A stretch of 64,000 nt of DNA from [Mycobacterium] vasticus (GCF_020181595.1 NZ_CP084028.1:3636475-3700474); one strand, 5' to 3'. Shown: positions 51,441 through 63,927, numbered from the stretch's first letter. The notes: generated by a model from the sequence alone, not told the origin. Numbers and translations are program-made.

Positions 51441-52958
51441 TCAGGACTGCGTCAGCGCGGGGTCGTTGTCGCTCTCGGCTTTGCGCGCGGTGTTGCTCAG
51501 CATCTGCTCGACGACGTTCTTGCCCAGGGCGCTGTCGCCGGGCAACTCGATCGGATAGTTGCCGTCGAAGCAGGCGCTGCACAGCCGCGACTTGGGCTGC
51601 TCGGTGGCCGCGATCATGTCCTCCAGGCCGACGTAGCTCAGGCTGTCGGCGCCGATGGTGCGGCGCACCGCCTCGAGCATCTCCTCCTGGTCCTCGACGG
51701 CGTTGGCGATCAGCTCGGCGGGCGAGGCGAAGTCGATGCCGTAGAAGCAGGGCCAGCGCACCGGCGGCGAGGCGATCCGCACGTGCACCTCCACGGCGCC
51801 GGCCTCCCGCAGCATCCGCACCAGCGCCCGCTGGGTATTGCCCCGCACGATCGAGTCGTCGACGACGATCAGCCGCTTGCCGCGGATGATCTCCTTGAGC
51901 GGGTTGAGCTTGAGCCGGATGCCCAGCTGCCGGATGGTCTGCGAGGGCTGAATGAAGGTCCGCCCGACGTAGGCGTTCTTGGTCAGGCCCTGCCCGTAGT
52001 CGATGCCGGACTCCTGTGCGTAGCCGACGGCGGCGGGGGTGCCCGATTCCGGAACCCCGATGACCAGGTCCGCATCGACGGGATGCTGGCGGGCCAGCCG
52101 ACGACCGATCTCCACCCGGGTGGCGTGCACCGAACGTCCGCCGATGGTGCTGTCGGGCCGGGCCAGGTAGACGTACTCGAACACGCAGCCCTTGGGCGTC
52201 GGGTTGGCGAACCGGGTGGAGCGCACCCCGTCGGCGTCGATGGCCAGCAGCTCACCGGGTTCGATGTCGCGGACGAACGAGGCGCCGACGATGTCCAGCG
52301 CAGCGGTCTCCGAGGCCACCACCCAGCCGCGGTCGAGCCGCCCCAGCGACAGCGGCCGCACTCCCCACGGGTCGCGGGCCGCATACAGGGTGTTCTCGTC
52401 CATGAACGTCAGGCAGAACGCGCCGCGTGCGGTCGGCAGCAGTTCCAGCGCGGCCTGCTCCAGAGTGGTGTCGGCCGCGCCGTGTGCCAGCAGGGCGCCG
52501 AGGATGTCGGAGTCGGTGGTGGCCACACCGGGCCGGCGGGTGTCGATCAGGCCCAGCTCGCGGGCGCGACCGGCCAGTTCGGCGGTGTTGACCAGGTTGC
52601 CGTTGTGGCCCAGGGCCAGCCCGGTGCCCGCGGCGGTGTTGCGGAACACCGGCTGGGCGTTCTCCCAGGTGGTGTCGCCGGTCGTGGAGTAGCGGCAGTG
52701 CCCGATCGCCACGTGGCCGGGCATGGCCGCCAGCGTCTGCTCGTCGAACACCTGGCTGACCAGACCGAGATCTTTGAAGACCAGCACCTGCGAGCCGTCG
52801 GCGACGGCGATACCGGCCGCTTCCTGGCCGCGGTGTTGCAGCGCATAGAGACCGTAGTATGTGAGCTTGGCTACGTCCTCGCCGGGAGCCCAGACACCGA
52901 ATACACCGCATTCCTCGCGAGGCGAGTTCTCAAGATCTTCAACCTGCTGGTCAAGCAC
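51441..52958 (-). CDS. purF: Amidophosphoribosyltransferase PurF
   Basis: First committed step of purine synthesis, joining glutamine nitrogen to PRPP. 505 residues. A 16-residue propeptide precedes the nucleophile Cys17 in EECGVFGVW. The PRPP loop LIVVDDSIVRGNT lies near residue 355, and Cys residues for a 4Fe-4S cluster include CSACFDGNYP near 465. Starts GTG. Followed on the island side by the Rieske operon instead of purM. Confidence 0.95.
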   Translation of the reverse strand: MLDQQVEDLENSPREECGVFGVWAPGEDVAKLTYYGLYALQHRGQEAAGIAVADGSQVLVFKDLGLVSQVFDEQTLAAMPGHVAIGHCRYSTTGDTTWENAQPVFRNTAAGTGLALGHNGNLVNTAELAGRARELGLIDTRRPGVATTDSDILGALLAHGAADTTLEQAALELLPTARGAFCLTFMDENTLYAARDPWGVRPLSLGRLDRGWVVASETAALDIVGASFVRDIEPGELLAIDADGVRSTRFANPTPKGCVFEYVYLARPDSTIGGRSVHATRVEIGRRLARQHPVDADLVIGVPESGTPAAVGYAQESGIDYGQGLTKNAYVGRTFIQPSQTIRQLGIRLKLNPLKEIIRGKRLIVVDDSIVRGNTQRALVRMLREAGAVEVHVRIASPPVRWPCFYGIDFASPAELIANAVEDQEEMLEAVRRTIGADSLSYVGLEDMIAATEQPKSRLCSACFDGNYPIELPGDSALGKNVVEQMLSNTARKAESDNDPALTQS

Positions 52959-53009
52959 GTTTTGTCTGCTCCCGGGGGGCGGGTGAAGGTGACGGGGATC
53001 AGTCTACGG

Positions 53010-53390
53010 TCAAATCTCGTCAAGTTTGACCAACGGCAGCCATCCGGCGATCTCGGCGGCCCGCGAACCGGACATCCGCAGCTTCGCGGCCGCCGTGGCG
53101 TCGCCGGTGCGCAGCAACCCTGCGGCCAGCAGCAGCCAGGTACGCGGGTCGGTTTCGACGACATTCGGCGGGGTCCCGCGGGTGTGGCGCGGCCCGGCGA
53201 TGCACTGCACGGCCACGAAGGGCGGCACCCGCACCTCGACGCTGGCCCCCGGCGCCAGCTCGGCCAGCGTGCGGGCGGTCAGACGGACGGCCGTGGCCAG
53301 CTCGGTTCGCTCCGGCGCGGGCAGGTGCTCGTCGCGCAGCCAGTCCGCGAGCGCCTGCACGGCGGCGCGCGTCTGGGCCGGGTCGATCAC
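53010..53390 (-). CDS. Rv0807-type small protein, sterol-carrier-like
   Basis: Protein of 126 residues. The N-terminus ([16 protein letters not shown]) is helical; [41 protein letters not shown] resembles the actinobacterial sterol-carrier-type family that includes Rv0807, next to purF. It overlaps the following membrane hydrolase by 4 nt in operon order. Ligand and function unknown. Confidence 0.65.
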   Translation of the reverse strand: MIDPAQTRAAVQALADWLRDEHLPAPERTELATAVRLTARTLAELAPGASVEVRVPPFVAVQCIAGPRHTRGTPPNVVETDPRTWLLLAAGLLRTGDATAAAKLRMSGSRAAEIAGWLPLVKLDEI

Positions 53391-55111
53391 CGGGCCTGCT
53401 CCGCCGGCTCGTGCAGGGCGGCCCGGATCCGCTCGGTGTCACCCGGCGTCCAGCCGTCCGGCGGCACCACCGCCACGAGGGCGTCCAGGATCGTGTCCGC
53501 ATAGTTGTGGCCGTGCCCGGTCGGCATCGATTCACCGTGCGCCAGATCGGCGCTGACCTGCCAGAACGTCACCACCGGATACCAGCGCATGGAGGCGGTG
53601 CGGTCCTCACCGGGCGGCTCGGTCAACCAGTCGGGCCGGGCGAACAGCAGATCCGGCGACCACCAGACCACCGGGTCGGAGGCGTGCTGCAGGAACAGCA
53701 CCCGGGTGCCGATCCACGGCGGCGCGGCGGTGCGGGCGACCTCGGCCGGCACTGTTCCCTGGTCGAACCGCACGGTACGGCCGTTGTCGTACCGCGGCAG
53801 CGCCGCAGTGGTGCCGGGGTCGCGCCGCGCCACCAGGGCCCGCCAGAGCGAGCTGGCCTGCGGCGGCCCCACCCACAGCACGGCGTCGAAACCCGTCTCG
53901 GCGATGTCGGGCAGCCAGTCGAACGCGGCCTGACCGGCCATCGCCCCGAGGCTTTCGCCGTACAGCACCAGCTGGGGCCGGTGGTCGACCGGCAGGCCTC
54001 GCCAGCGCTCGGCGATGGTGTGCACCAGCATCCGGCCGGAGTCGGTCGACTTGCGCTGGTCGGCCAGGAACGAGATCCAGCTGGGCAGGTAGGAGTACTG
54101 CACGCCGACGATGGCGGTGTCGCCGTTGTAGAGCATCTCCACCGCATCGGCCGCGACCGGGTTGATCCAGCCGGTACCGGTGGTGGGCACCACGACCAGC
54201 ACCCGGCGATCGAAGGCGTGAGTGCGCTCGAGCTCGTCGACCAGCAGCTCCATCCGGGCCGAGTCGTCGCCCGCACTGTGCAGCCCGGCGTACACCCGGA
54301 TGGGTTCGCGTGCGGGCCGCCCGTTGATCCGGGTCAGCTCGGCGGCGTGCGCCCCGCCGGCGACAAAGCTGCGGCCCTGACTGCCCAGGCTGTCCCACGG
54401 CGCCAACGACGCCGGGCTGCCGGAACGCTCCGGCTGCTGCGGCTGAACCACTCCGGGTTGGGTGTCGCTGTTCTGCGGCTGGAACACCACGCTGGCACCG
54501 GCGAAGAAGCCGCGGATCAGGACACCGTTGATCAGGCTGACCAATACGACGACGACGATCGAGGTGCCGATGAACAGGGCCACCTCGCTGTGCAGATGCC
54601 AGCGCCGCACCAGCAGTCGCGCCAGCAACCGGCTGGCGTCGATCAGCGTGCGCACCGTGGCCACCAGCGCGGCGGCGACGCCGACCGCAACGGCCAGGGT
54701 GCGCAGGTAGCCCAGCGTCCCCGGGCCTTCGATACCCAGCAGTTCCGAGACCTGCCGCTGCCAGCCGGCGGCGGGGATCAGCATCAGCACGCACACGGCC
54801 GGCGACACCAGCACGACGGCCGCCTTCAGCGCGAACAGCACCCGGCGCGGCGGCGGCCACCAGCGGGCACCGCGCAGCACGAAACGGTCCAGCGCCGCAC
54901 CGACTCCCACGCCCAGGCCGTAGCCGAATGCCGCGTTGATCCCACCGATCAGGCCCTGGAACAGCCAGTCGCGCGGCAGCAGTGACGGGGTCAGCGACAG
55001 GCAGAAGAACAGTGCCCCGAAGGCCACCCCGACGAACTTCAGCCGCAGCAGGCTCCACGCCCACACCAGCAGCGGATGTCTCCCGCTGGGTGCGGTGGCG
55101 GTGGTCCCCAT
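53387..55111 (-). CDS. Membrane alpha/beta-hydrolase (PF10081-type)
   Basis: Membrane protein of 574 residues. The N-terminal 200 residues hold about four spans ([74 protein letters not shown]). The C-terminal domain faces the outside and has the nucleophile motif [11 protein letters not shown] near residue 395 with downstream acid and His (GHGHNYAD). Families of this type may act on cell-envelope lipids. ATG at 55111 lies 10 nt after purL. It takes the place of the genes that lie between purF and purL in M. tuberculosis. Confidence 0.8.
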   Translation of the reverse strand: MGTTATAPSGRHPLLVWAWSLLRLKFVGVAFGALFFCLSLTPSLLPRDWLFQGLIGGINAAFGYGLGVGVGAALDRFVLRGARWWPPPRRVLFALKAAVVLVSPAVCVLMLIPAAGWQRQVSELLGIEGPGTLGYLRTLAVAVGVAAALVATVRTLIDASRLLARLLVRRWHLHSEVALFIGTSIVVVVLVSLINGVLIRGFFAGASVVFQPQNSDTQPGVVQPQQPERSGSPASLAPWDSLGSQGRSFVAGGAHAAELTRINGRPAREPIRVYAGLHSAGDDSARMELLVDELERTHAFDRRVLVVVPTTGTGWINPVAADAVEMLYNGDTAIVGVQYSYLPSWISFLADQRKSTDSGRMLVHTIAERWRGLPVDHRPQLVLYGESLGAMAGQAAFDWLPDIAETGFDAVLWVGPPQASSLWRALVARRDPGTTAALPRYDNGRTVRFDQGTVPAEVARTAAPPWIGTRVLFLQHASDPVVWWSPDLLFARPDWLTEPPGEDRTASMRWYPVVTFWQVSADLAHGESMPTGHGHNYADTILDALVAVVPPDGWTPGDTERIRAALHEPAEQAR

Positions 55112-55121
55112 GCCGGTCCGG

Positions 55122-57416
<2,295 letters not shown>

Positions 57417-57438
57417 AGTCTATGGCACCCAAATCGCC

Positions 57439-58719
57439 TCAGTCCGGCGCCAGGAACGCAGTCAGCGCGGCGGCGTAGGCGGCGACGTCGCGAGCGCCCA
57501 TCAGTTCTCGTGCCGAATGCATGGCCAGCTGCGGGGCGCCCACGTCGACGGTGGGTATTCCGGTGCGCGCCGCGCTCATCGGGCCGATGGTCGACCCGCA
57601 CGGCAGGTCGGCGCGGTGCTCGTACCGCTGCAGCGCAACCCCGGCCTGCGCGCAGGCCAGCGCGAATGTCGCGGCGGTTCGCCCGTCGGTGGCGTAGCGC
57701 AGGTTGGGCTGCACCTTGAGCACCGGGCCTGCGTTGACCGCGATCTGATGGGCCGGCTCGTGGCGGTCCGGATAGTTCGGGTGGCTGGCGTGGGCCATGT
57801 CCGCCGACGCCAGGGTGGAGCCGGCCAGCCGGCGCAGGAAGTCCTCCCGGTCCCCGCCGGCGGCCAGCGTGATCCGTTCCAGCAGGGTGGCCAGCAGATC
57901 CGATCCGGCACCGTGGTCGGAGGTCGACCCGACCTCCTCGTGGTCGAACAGCGCCAGCACCGGCACGTACCGGCCGACCCCGGCCGCCAACAGCGCCTCC
58001 AGTCCGGCGTAGCAGCTGGCCTGGTTGTCCAGCCGCGGCGCACTGACGAACACGTCCCCGACCCCGGTCAGTGCCGACGGCGCCAGGTCGTGGGTCATCA
58101 GGTCGAAGCCCAGCACGTCGCGGGGCTCCACGCCGGCGCGTTCGGCGACGTAGCCAAGAAAATCCGGAGTTCGGCCGCTTTCGCCCCACACCGCGTTGAG
58201 GTGACGTTGCGGATCCAGCGCGACGGCCTTGCGGTCGTCGGCGAGGTGGATGGCCAGTTGCGGCACCCGCAGGATCGGTTCGTCGATGCGGACCAGGTGG
58301 TGGTGGATCCCGATCCCGCGAGAAGGGTCGAGTACCGACAGCCGCCCGCTGATTCCCAGGTCGCGGTCCAGCCAGGAGTTCAGCCAAGCGCCGCCGTAGG
58401 GCTCCAGCGCCACCATCTGCCAGCCGGCCACCTCGCGGGCGGGATGCTGCTTGACGCGCAGGTTCGGGCTGTCGGTGTGCGCCCCGATGATCCGGAACGG
58501 CGCGGGATCATCACCGTGCCGCGAGCTGTCCCAGGCCACCACCGAGCCGGCCCGGACGACGAAATACCGCCCGGGCGCCTGCGGCCAGCGGTCTGATTCG
58601 GCCAGCTCGGTGTAGCCGGCGGCCGCCAGCCGCTGCGCGACGGTGACGCAGGCGTGAAACGGTGACGGCGCGGCGTCGATGAACTCGCATAACCCGATTG
58701 CGGTAGCGGCCATGTCCAC
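57439..58719 (-). CDS. M18-family aminopeptidase
   Basis: Zinc aminopeptidase of 426 residues, removing N-terminal (often acidic) residues from peptides. Metal-binding regions are [11 protein letters not shown] near residue 80, [16 protein letters not shown] near 240, and [18 protein letters not shown] near 275, with the C-terminal His in [11 protein letters not shown]. Starts with GTG 58719 or ATG 58713. Corresponds to Rv0800 and is divergent from the DyP gene. Confidence 0.9.
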   Translation of the reverse strand: MDMAATAIGLCEFIDAAPSPFHACVTVAQRLAAAGYTELAESDRWPQAPGRYFVVRAGSVVAWDSSRHGDDPAPFRIIGAHTDSPNLRVKQHPAREVAGWQMVALEPYGGAWLNSWLDRDLGISGRLSVLDPSRGIGIHHHLVRIDEPILRVPQLAIHLADDRKAVALDPQRHLNAVWGESGRTPDFLGYVAERAGVEPRDVLGFDLMTHDLAPSALTGVGDVFVSAPRLDNQASCYAGLEALLAAGVGRYVPVLALFDHEEVGSTSDHGAGSDLLATLLERITLAAGGDREDFLRRLAGSTLASADMAHASHPNYPDRHEPAHQIAVNAGPVLKVQPNLRYATDGRTAATFALACAQAGVALQRYEHRADLPCGSTIGPMSAARTGIPTVDVGAPQLAMHSARELMGARDVAAYAAALTAFLAPD

Positions 58720-58752
58720 CAGTGTTTCCTACCTGCGCCCGGGCCGGGGCGT

Positions 58753-58758
58753 TAGGGT
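58753..58758 (+). promoter_or_regulatory. -10 box of the leaderless DyP-encapsulin operon
   Basis: TAGGGT ends 7 nt before the GTG at 58766, without a ribosome site. Confidence 0.55.
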
Positions 58759-58765
58759 CGACAGC

Positions 58766-59773
58766 GTGCCGTCCGTTCAGCCCGTCACCGCTGCCCTGAC
58801 CAGTGCGGCCATCTTCCTGGTCGTCACCATCGATGCCGGCGGTGAGGCGCAGGTACACGACGCGTTGCCCGACCTGGCCGGTATGGCGTCGGCGATCAGC
58901 TTCCGCGACCCGGCCAAACAGCTGTCGCTGGTGACCTCGATCGGTTCGGAGGCCTGGGACCGGTTGTTCGGCGGACCGCGGCCGGCGCAGCTGCATCCGT
59001 TCGTCGAGCTGACCGGTCCGCGGCACACCGCGCCGGCCACCCCCGGGGATCTGCTGTTCCACATCCGCGGCGAATCCATGGACGTCTGCTTCGAACTGGC
59101 CCGGCGCATCCTGCGGACCCTGAGCGGGGCGGTCACCGTCGTCGACGAGGTGCACGGCTTCCGGTTCTTCGACAATCGCGACCTGCTCGGCTTCGTCGAC
59201 GGCACCGAGAATCCGACCGGCGCCGACGCCGCGGTCGCCGTCCAGATCGGCGACGAGGACCCTGATTTCGCCGGCGGGTCCTACGTGCACATCCAGAAAT
59301 ACCTGCACGACATGACTTCCTGGGATGCGCTGGCGGTCACCGAGCAGGAGCGGGTGATCGGGCGCACCAAGGCCGACGACATCGAGTTCGACGACGCGGT
59401 GAAGCCGGCCAACGCCCACATCGCACTGAACGTGATCACCGACGACGACGGCAACGAGCTGGACATCGTCCGGGCGAATATGCCGTTCGGGTCGGCGAAT
59501 TCGGGTGATCACGGCACCTACTACATCGGCTATTCGCGCAACCCGGATATCACCGAGCGGATGCTGCGCAACATGTTCTTCGGCGACCCGCCGGGCAACA
59601 CCGACCGCATCCTGGACTTCTCCACCGCGCTCACCGGTGGACTGTTCTTCACACCCACCCTGGATTTCCTCGACGACCCGCCGGCACTGCCGGGGCCGAC
59701 GGCGCCACCTGCCGCCGAACCCGTCGCCGACGGATCACTGAACATCGGCAGCCTGAAAGGATCCGCGCAATGA
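58766..59773 (+). CDS. DyP-type haem peroxidase, encapsulin cargo
   Basis: Dye-decolourising peroxidase of 335 residues. The catalytic Asp lies in GFVDGTENP (GxxDG motif) near residue 150, and GTYYIGYSRNP and FFTPTLDFL near the C-terminus are family blocks. The extreme C-terminus GSLNIGSLKGSAQ matches the cargo-loading peptide that docks DyP inside encapsulin, linked by a Pro/Ala-rich stretch. The GTG at 58766 is leaderless; the longer open frame from 58679 is rejected. It overlaps the encapsulin gene by ATGA. Corresponds to Rv0799c. Confidence 0.93.
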   Translation: MPSVQPVTAALTSAAIFLVVTIDAGGEAQVHDALPDLAGMASAISFRDPAKQLSLVTSIGSEAWDRLFGGPRPAQLHPFVELTGPRHTAPATPGDLLFHIRGESMDVCFELARRILRTLSGAVTVVDEVHGFRFFDNRDLLGFVDGTENPTGADAAVAVQIGDEDPDFAGGSYVHIQKYLHDMTSWDALAVTEQERVIGRTKADDIEFDDAVKPANAHIALNVITDDDGNELDIVRANMPFGSANSGDHGTYYIGYSRNPDITERMLRNMFFGDPPGNTDRILDFSTALTGGLFFTPTLDFLDDPPALPGPTAPPAAEPVADGSLNIGSLKGSAQ

Positions 59774-60567
59774 ACAACCTGTACCGCGATCTCGCCCCGA
59801 TCACCGAATCAGCTTGGGCCGATATCGAATCGGAGGCGACCCGGACGTTCAAACGGCACATCGCAGGGCGCCGGGTGGTCGATGTGAGCGAACCGGCCGG
59901 CCCGACGGCAGCCGCGGTGAGCACTGGGCGCCTGACCGGCGTCGACGCCCCCGCCGACGGGGTCCAGGCGCACGTGCGGGACAGCAGACCGCTTGTGCGC
60001 CTGCGGGTTCCATTCACTTTGTCGCGCGCGGAGATCGACGACGTCGAACGGGGTTCGCAGGACCCCGACTGGGACCCGGTGAAGGCCGCGGCCAAGAAGC
60101 TGGCGTTCGCCGAAGACCGGATCATCTTCGGGGGCTACCCGGCCGCCTCGGTGCAGGGCATCCGCAGCGCGAGCTCGAACCCGGCGCTGGCACTGCCGGA
60201 GGACCCGCGCGCCATCCCGAACGTGGTCAGCCAGGCGCTGTCGGCGCTGCGGCTGGCCGGGGTGGACGGCCCGTACTCGGTGCTGCTGTCCGCCGACGCC
60301 TACACCAAGGTCACCGAGACCTCCGATCACGGCTACCCGATCCTGGAGCACCTGAACCGCCTGGTCGACGGCGACATCATCTGGGCGCCGGCCATCGACG
60401 GCGCGTTCGTGCTGACCACCCGCGGTGGCGACTTCGACCTGCAGCTCGGCACCGACGTGGCCATCGGCTACACCTCGCATGACGCCGAGACCGTGCAGCT
60501 CTACCTGCAGGAGACGCTCACGTTCCTGTGCTACACCGCCGAAGCCGCGGTCGCCCTGAACTGCTGA
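59770..60567 (+). CDS. Encapsulin shell protein (Cfp29/linocin family)
   Basis: Shell protein of 265 residues with the HK97 phage-capsid fold that assembles into a nanocompartment of about 60 subunits. NNLYRDLAPITESAWADIESEA at the N-terminus forms the inner groove that binds cargo peptides; VKAAAKKLAFAEDRIIFGGYP near residue 110 and DLQLGTDVAIGYTSHDAETVQLYLQETLTF near 230 are family blocks. Cfp29 of M. tuberculosis is a secreted antigen and protects against oxidative stress through its DyP cargo. Confidence 0.95.
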   Translation: MNNLYRDLAPITESAWADIESEATRTFKRHIAGRRVVDVSEPAGPTAAAVSTGRLTGVDAPADGVQAHVRDSRPLVRLRVPFTLSRAEIDDVERGSQDPDWDPVKAAAKKLAFAEDRIIFGGYPAASVQGIRSASSNPALALPEDPRAIPNVVSQALSALRLAGVDGPYSVLLSADAYTKVTETSDHGYPILEHLNRLVDGDIIWAPAIDGAFVLTTRGGDFDLQLGTDVAIGYTSHDAETVQLYLQETLTFLCYTAEAAVALNC

Positions 60568-60589
60568 CCGGCACGTCATCGAGCGAAGT

Positions 60590-60616
60590 GGCCGCCACCG
60601 GTAACCGGTGGCGGCC
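60590..60616. terminator. Bidirectional terminator between encapsulin and the PGRS gene
   Basis: GGCCGCCACCGGT, one base, then ACCGGTGGCGGCC: 13 complementary bases on each side. In RNA the middle would open as a small loop. It lies between the convergent stops at 60567 and 60631; a weak T-rich stretch (TCGTCTTTCG) follows on the plus strand. Confidence 0.65.
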
Positions 60617-60630
60617 CCTCTCGTCTTTCG

Positions 60631-63600
60631 TCAGCAGGGGCCAGTACCCGACGGGAAGCACGGCGCCACCACGTTGTTGACGTGACCGTTGCTACCCGCG
60701 CTACCCGTGCCACCCGAACTGCCGGCCGCACCGGCGTCACCTGCCGTGCCGCTGGCGGCGTTACCCCCGCCAACCTGGGCGCCGCCCTGACCGACCGCAC
60801 CGGCGCCACCCGCGTCGCCGGCCGCACCGACGCCACCCGCGGATCCGCCGGCGCCGACGGTGATCCGGTAGTCCTGGCCGGCCGGGACGTAGCCGCTGGC
60901 GCCGTTGCCGCCGTTACCGGCGTCGCCACCATCACCGGCATCACCACCGGAGCCTGCGTTGCCACCGGAGCCGGCACTGCCGTTGCCGCTGACGCCGGCA
61001 CCGGCCGCGCCGCCCGCACCGCCGTTACCGCCGGCACCGCCGTTACCCCCGGCACCGCCGTTACCGCCGTCACCACCGTCACCGGCGTACCCGTGAGAGC
61101 CGAGTGTCGGGGCGATCAGTTGGGCCTGCCCGCTCAGGTTGTTGTCGAAGCCGGGCGAGTCCTGACGTCCGCTGCCGCCGTCACCGCCGGCACCACCAGT
61201 GGTGCCGCTGCCGCCGTCGCCGCCGTTACCACCGACGCCACCATTGCCGCCGACACCGGAGATCGAACCGCCGGCACCACCGGCGCCGCCGGCACCACCA
61301 CTACTGCCAGCGGTGCCGCTCAGTCCACCGCCACCGTTGCCGCCGTCGCCGGCATCGCCGCCGATCGCGTCGTCGCTGAAACCACCGACATAGGCGATTC
61401 CGCCGACACCGCCGTCACCGCCGGCGGCGCCGGCACCGCCGTTACCACCGTTACCACCGTTACCGGCGGTCGCCGAGCCGCTGGCCGAGCGCGCGTTACC
61501 CCCACTACCGCCGTTGCCGCCGGCCTGTCCGGCCTGTGTGCCATCACCACCCTTGGTGCCGACGCCGCCGACCGCATCGGAACCGGCGCCGCTGGTGCCA
61601 TCCGAAGATCCGTTGCCGCCGTTGCCCGCCGGGGTGACCGGGGTGACGGTGGGGCTCACGCCGTTCGCGCCATTGCCACCGGCGCCACCATTGCCGCCGT
61701 TGCCGATGCTGCCGGCATTGCCGCCATTGCCGCCGCGGCCACCGTCGACACCCGCGGTGGTCGAGGTCCATCCCTTGCCGCCGTCGCCGCCGTTGCCGTG
61801 CGCACCGGCGGGGATGACCCCGGCACCACCGCTGCCACCGGCTGTGCCGGTTCCAGCCTGCCCGCCGACGCCCGCGGCACCACCTGTCCCGGCGGCGCCG
61901 ACGACGCCGACGTCGCCGCCGTTGCCGCCATTGCCGCCGGCGCTGTGGGCCGCATCGCCGGCCTTACCGTCGCCACCATCGCCGGGCGTTCCCGCGTTAC
62001 CGCCGTGACCACCGTTACCACCGCTGCCATTGGCACCGGCGGTACCACCGGGCACCGTGGACGCACCACCGTTGCCGCCCGCACCACCGGCACCACCCTT
62101 GCCGCCGTCACCACCGTCGCCGGCGTTGCCACCGCTGGTACCTGCAGCGGCATTGACGTCGCCGGCCGCGTCGTAGCCATCGCTACCTTCTCCGCCGCTA
62201 CCGCCATTGCCACCGACACCACCCTTGCCGCCGGCACCACCGACCAAACCGGTTCCACCATTGCCGCCGGCGCCGGCAGCGCCACCGTTACTACCGCTCT
62301 GGCCATTGTCCCCGGGGTTGACGCCATTCAGGCCCTCATACCCGGCGCCGCCATCACCGCCATTGCCGCCATTGCCGCCATTGCCGTCGGTGCCGTCCAG
62401 ACCGCTGGCGCTGCCGTCGGCATTCAGTCCGCCCACGCCGGCTGCACCACCGTTGCCGCCATTGCCACCCCTGGTGCCGGCCCCGCCATCGATACCCGGA
62501 GCGGTGCCCTGGCTTCCATTAGTGCCATTGGCACCGTCACCGCCCAGGCCACCATTGCCACCAGCACCGGCAGTGCCATCAGCACCGTTGCCGCCCACAG
62601 TGCCATCGGAGCCGCTGCCGGCGTGGTCAGCCATACCCGCGGCACCACCGACACCGCCCTTGCCGGCGTCACCACCACCGCCGCCGTCACCACCGGCGAC
62701 GCCGTTGCCATCACCACCGTTGGCGAAGCTGCCGTTCGCGCCCCCAGCCCCGGTACCGCCCCTACCGCCGGAACCGCCTTCGCCGCCTTCACCACCATTG
62801 CCGCCGTTGCCGAAGATCGCGCCGCCAGCACCACCGACACCACCGTTACCACCAGCAGCACCCTTGGTACCGACACCACCGTCGCCGGTGCCAGCGCCCG
62901 CGAAGGTGCCATCGACTCCCCGGATCCCGTCACCACCGGCACCACCGACACCACCGTTACCACCGTTGCCCGAGTGCGAACCGGCATTACCACCATTGCC
63001 GCCCCTACCGCCGGCCACGGCCGCGTGGCCGGCGGTCGCGTCCAGGCCGGCGCCACCATTGCCGCCGTCGCCACCGTTGCCGATACCGATCGTGCCGAGA
63101 CCGTCGCCACCGTTACCACCGGCACCGGACAGGACCACATTGCCGTCACCATCGACAAAGGCATCCGCACCATGACCACCAGCACCGCCATAGCCCATGA
63201 AGCCGCCGCCGGCACCACCATCACCACCGCTGCCCGCATAAGCGACCCCGTCGACCATGACGACCGAACCCGCAGCCGCATCGCCACCGGCACCGCCGTT
63301 GCCGAACAAGCCCGCCGCGCCACCATCGGAGCCATCGATGCCGTCGCCGCCGTCACCGAACCACATGCCACCGTTTTGCGCCTCGACCAGCACACCCTGA
63401 TCGTTCAGGTAGGCATCCGCACCGTTGCACAGCACGCCACACGACTCGCCGGTGGCGAACATGTCATTCAGCGGATCCAGCCACCAGCCGTTGGCCGAGT
63501 TGCCGATCATCGCCGACATCGGGTCATAAATGGCCAGATACACCTGGTTGTCGAAGTCCATCCACGCACCAGGCTCGCCCTGGAACAGGCCACCCCAATC

Positions 63601-63834
63601 GCTGAACGTAAAGTCCGCCGACCCAGGCGTCGCGACCACGGCATCCACACCGGTCATGTCGAACCACGAGAACGGATCCAACAGGTCAAAGTCCGCTTGC
63701 GCCGGAGAGGCAACCAACGGCGTCATTCCGAGGGCCAGAAACACCGCGATCGCACTGCCTGAACCTGCAGCCCGCCGACGCGCCCGTCGTCCGCCGATAC
63801 CCCTGTGCTGCCCGCCGCAGTGCTGATCGCCCAT
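60631..63834 (-). CDS. Secreted PGRS glycine-rich repeat protein without a PE domain
   Basis: Protein of 1067 residues. An Arg-rich start and hydrophobic stretch AIAVFLALGMTPLVASPAQA make a Sec signal peptide, probably cut before DFDLLDPF near residue 48. Residues 48-165 form a unique region (WFDMTGVDA, DPMSAMIGNSANGWWLDPLNDMF, a CGVLC pair) like the segment joining PE and PGRS in PE_PGRS proteins. From about residue 165 to 1020 are GGxGG-type repeats rich in Gly, Ala, Asn and Asp, which may form calcium-binding or polyglycine helices. It ends in APCFPSGTGPC. ATG at 63834 behind GAGAGGGG. Surface location and role are inferred from PGRS relatives. Confidence 0.82.
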   Translation of the reverse strand: MGDQHCGGQHRGIGGRRARRRAAGSGSAIAVFLALGMTPLVASPAQADFDLLDPFSWFDMTGVDAVVATPGSADFTFSDWGGLFQGEPGAWMDFDNQVYLAIYDPMSAMIGNSANGWWLDPLNDMFATGESCGVLCNGADAYLNDQGVLVEAQNGGMWFGDGGDGIDGSDGGAAGLFGNGGAGGDAAAGSVVMVDGVAYAGSGGDGGAGGGFMGYGGAGGHGADAFVDGDGNVVLSGAGGNGGDGLGTIGIGNGGDGGNGGAGLDATAGHAAVAGGRGGNGGNAGSHSGNGGNGGVGGAGGDGIRGVDGTFAGAGTGDGGVGTKGAAGGNGGVGGAGGAIFGNGGNGGEGGEGGSGGRGGTGAGGANGSFANGGDGNGVAGGDGGGGGDAGKGGVGGAAGMADHAGSGSDGTVGGNGADGTAGAGGNGGLGGDGANGTNGSQGTAPGIDGGAGTRGGNGGNGGAAGVGGLNADGSASGLDGTDGNGGNGGNGGDGGAGYEGLNGVNPGDNGQSGSNGGAAGAGGNGGTGLVGGAGGKGGVGGNGGSGGEGSDGYDAAGDVNAAAGTSGGNAGDGGDGGKGGAGGAGGNGGASTVPGGTAGANGSGGNGGHGGNAGTPGDGGDGKAGDAAHSAGGNGGNGGDVGVVGAAGTGGAAGVGGQAGTGTAGGSGGAGVIPAGAHGNGGDGGKGWTSTTAGVDGGRGGNGGNAGSIGNGGNGGAGGNGANGVSPTVTPVTPAGNGGNGSSDGTSGAGSDAVGGVGTKGGDGTQAGQAGGNGGSGGNARSASGSATAGNGGNGGNGGAGAAGGDGGVGGIAYVGGFSDDAIGGDAGDGGNGGGGLSGTAGSSGGAGGAGGAGGSISGVGGNGGVGGNGGDGGSGTTGGAGGDGGSGRQDSPGFDNNLSGQAQLIAPTLGSHGYAGDGGDGGNGGAGGNGGAGGNGGAGGAAGAGVSGNGSAGSGGNAGSGGDAGDGGDAGNGGNGASGYVPAGQDYRITVGAGGSAGGVGAAGDAGGAGAVGQGGAQVGGGNAASGTAGDAGAAGSSGGTGSAGSNGHVNNVVAPCFPSGTGPC
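60760..63340 (-). repeat. PGRS-type coding repeats
   Basis: Long run of degenerate 9-bp units coding Gly-Gly-X (GGCGGTNNN on the minus strand; CCGCCGTTG and CACCGCCGT on the plus). The period is the codon triplet pattern of PGRS genes. There are no fixed spacers, so it is not a CRISPR array. Such tracts vary in length between strains. Confidence 0.8.
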
Positions 63835-63891
63835 GACCCGCCCCTCTCGTTGACTTATGGATTCATTAGAAAATTCACACACATAATGTCG

Positions 63892-63906
63892 GTTGAATTG
63901 TTCAAC
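63892..63906. promoter_or_regulatory. Inverted repeat upstream of the PGRS gene
   Basis: GTTGAA-TTG-TTCAAC is a perfect 6-bp inverted repeat with a 3-bp spacer, 58 nt above the PGRS start. It may be an operator, or a weak terminator for the gene ending at 63928. No other signal is clear in this 93-bp gap. Confidence 0.35.
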
Positions 63907-63927
63907 ACGTAAGTGGCTCTTCCCGAT

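Noticed and set aside
60760..63340. Repeats resembling a CRISPR array
   Set aside because: The units are degenerate, 9 bp long, without constant repeats or unique spacers, and code Gly-Gly-X.
60682..63762. A long open frame of 1026 codons on the plus strand opposite the PGRS gene
   Set aside because: It is a by-product of the GGC-rich repeats, whose complement has almost no stop codons. It has no ribosome site or domain, and is a Thr/Ala/Val repeat without sense.
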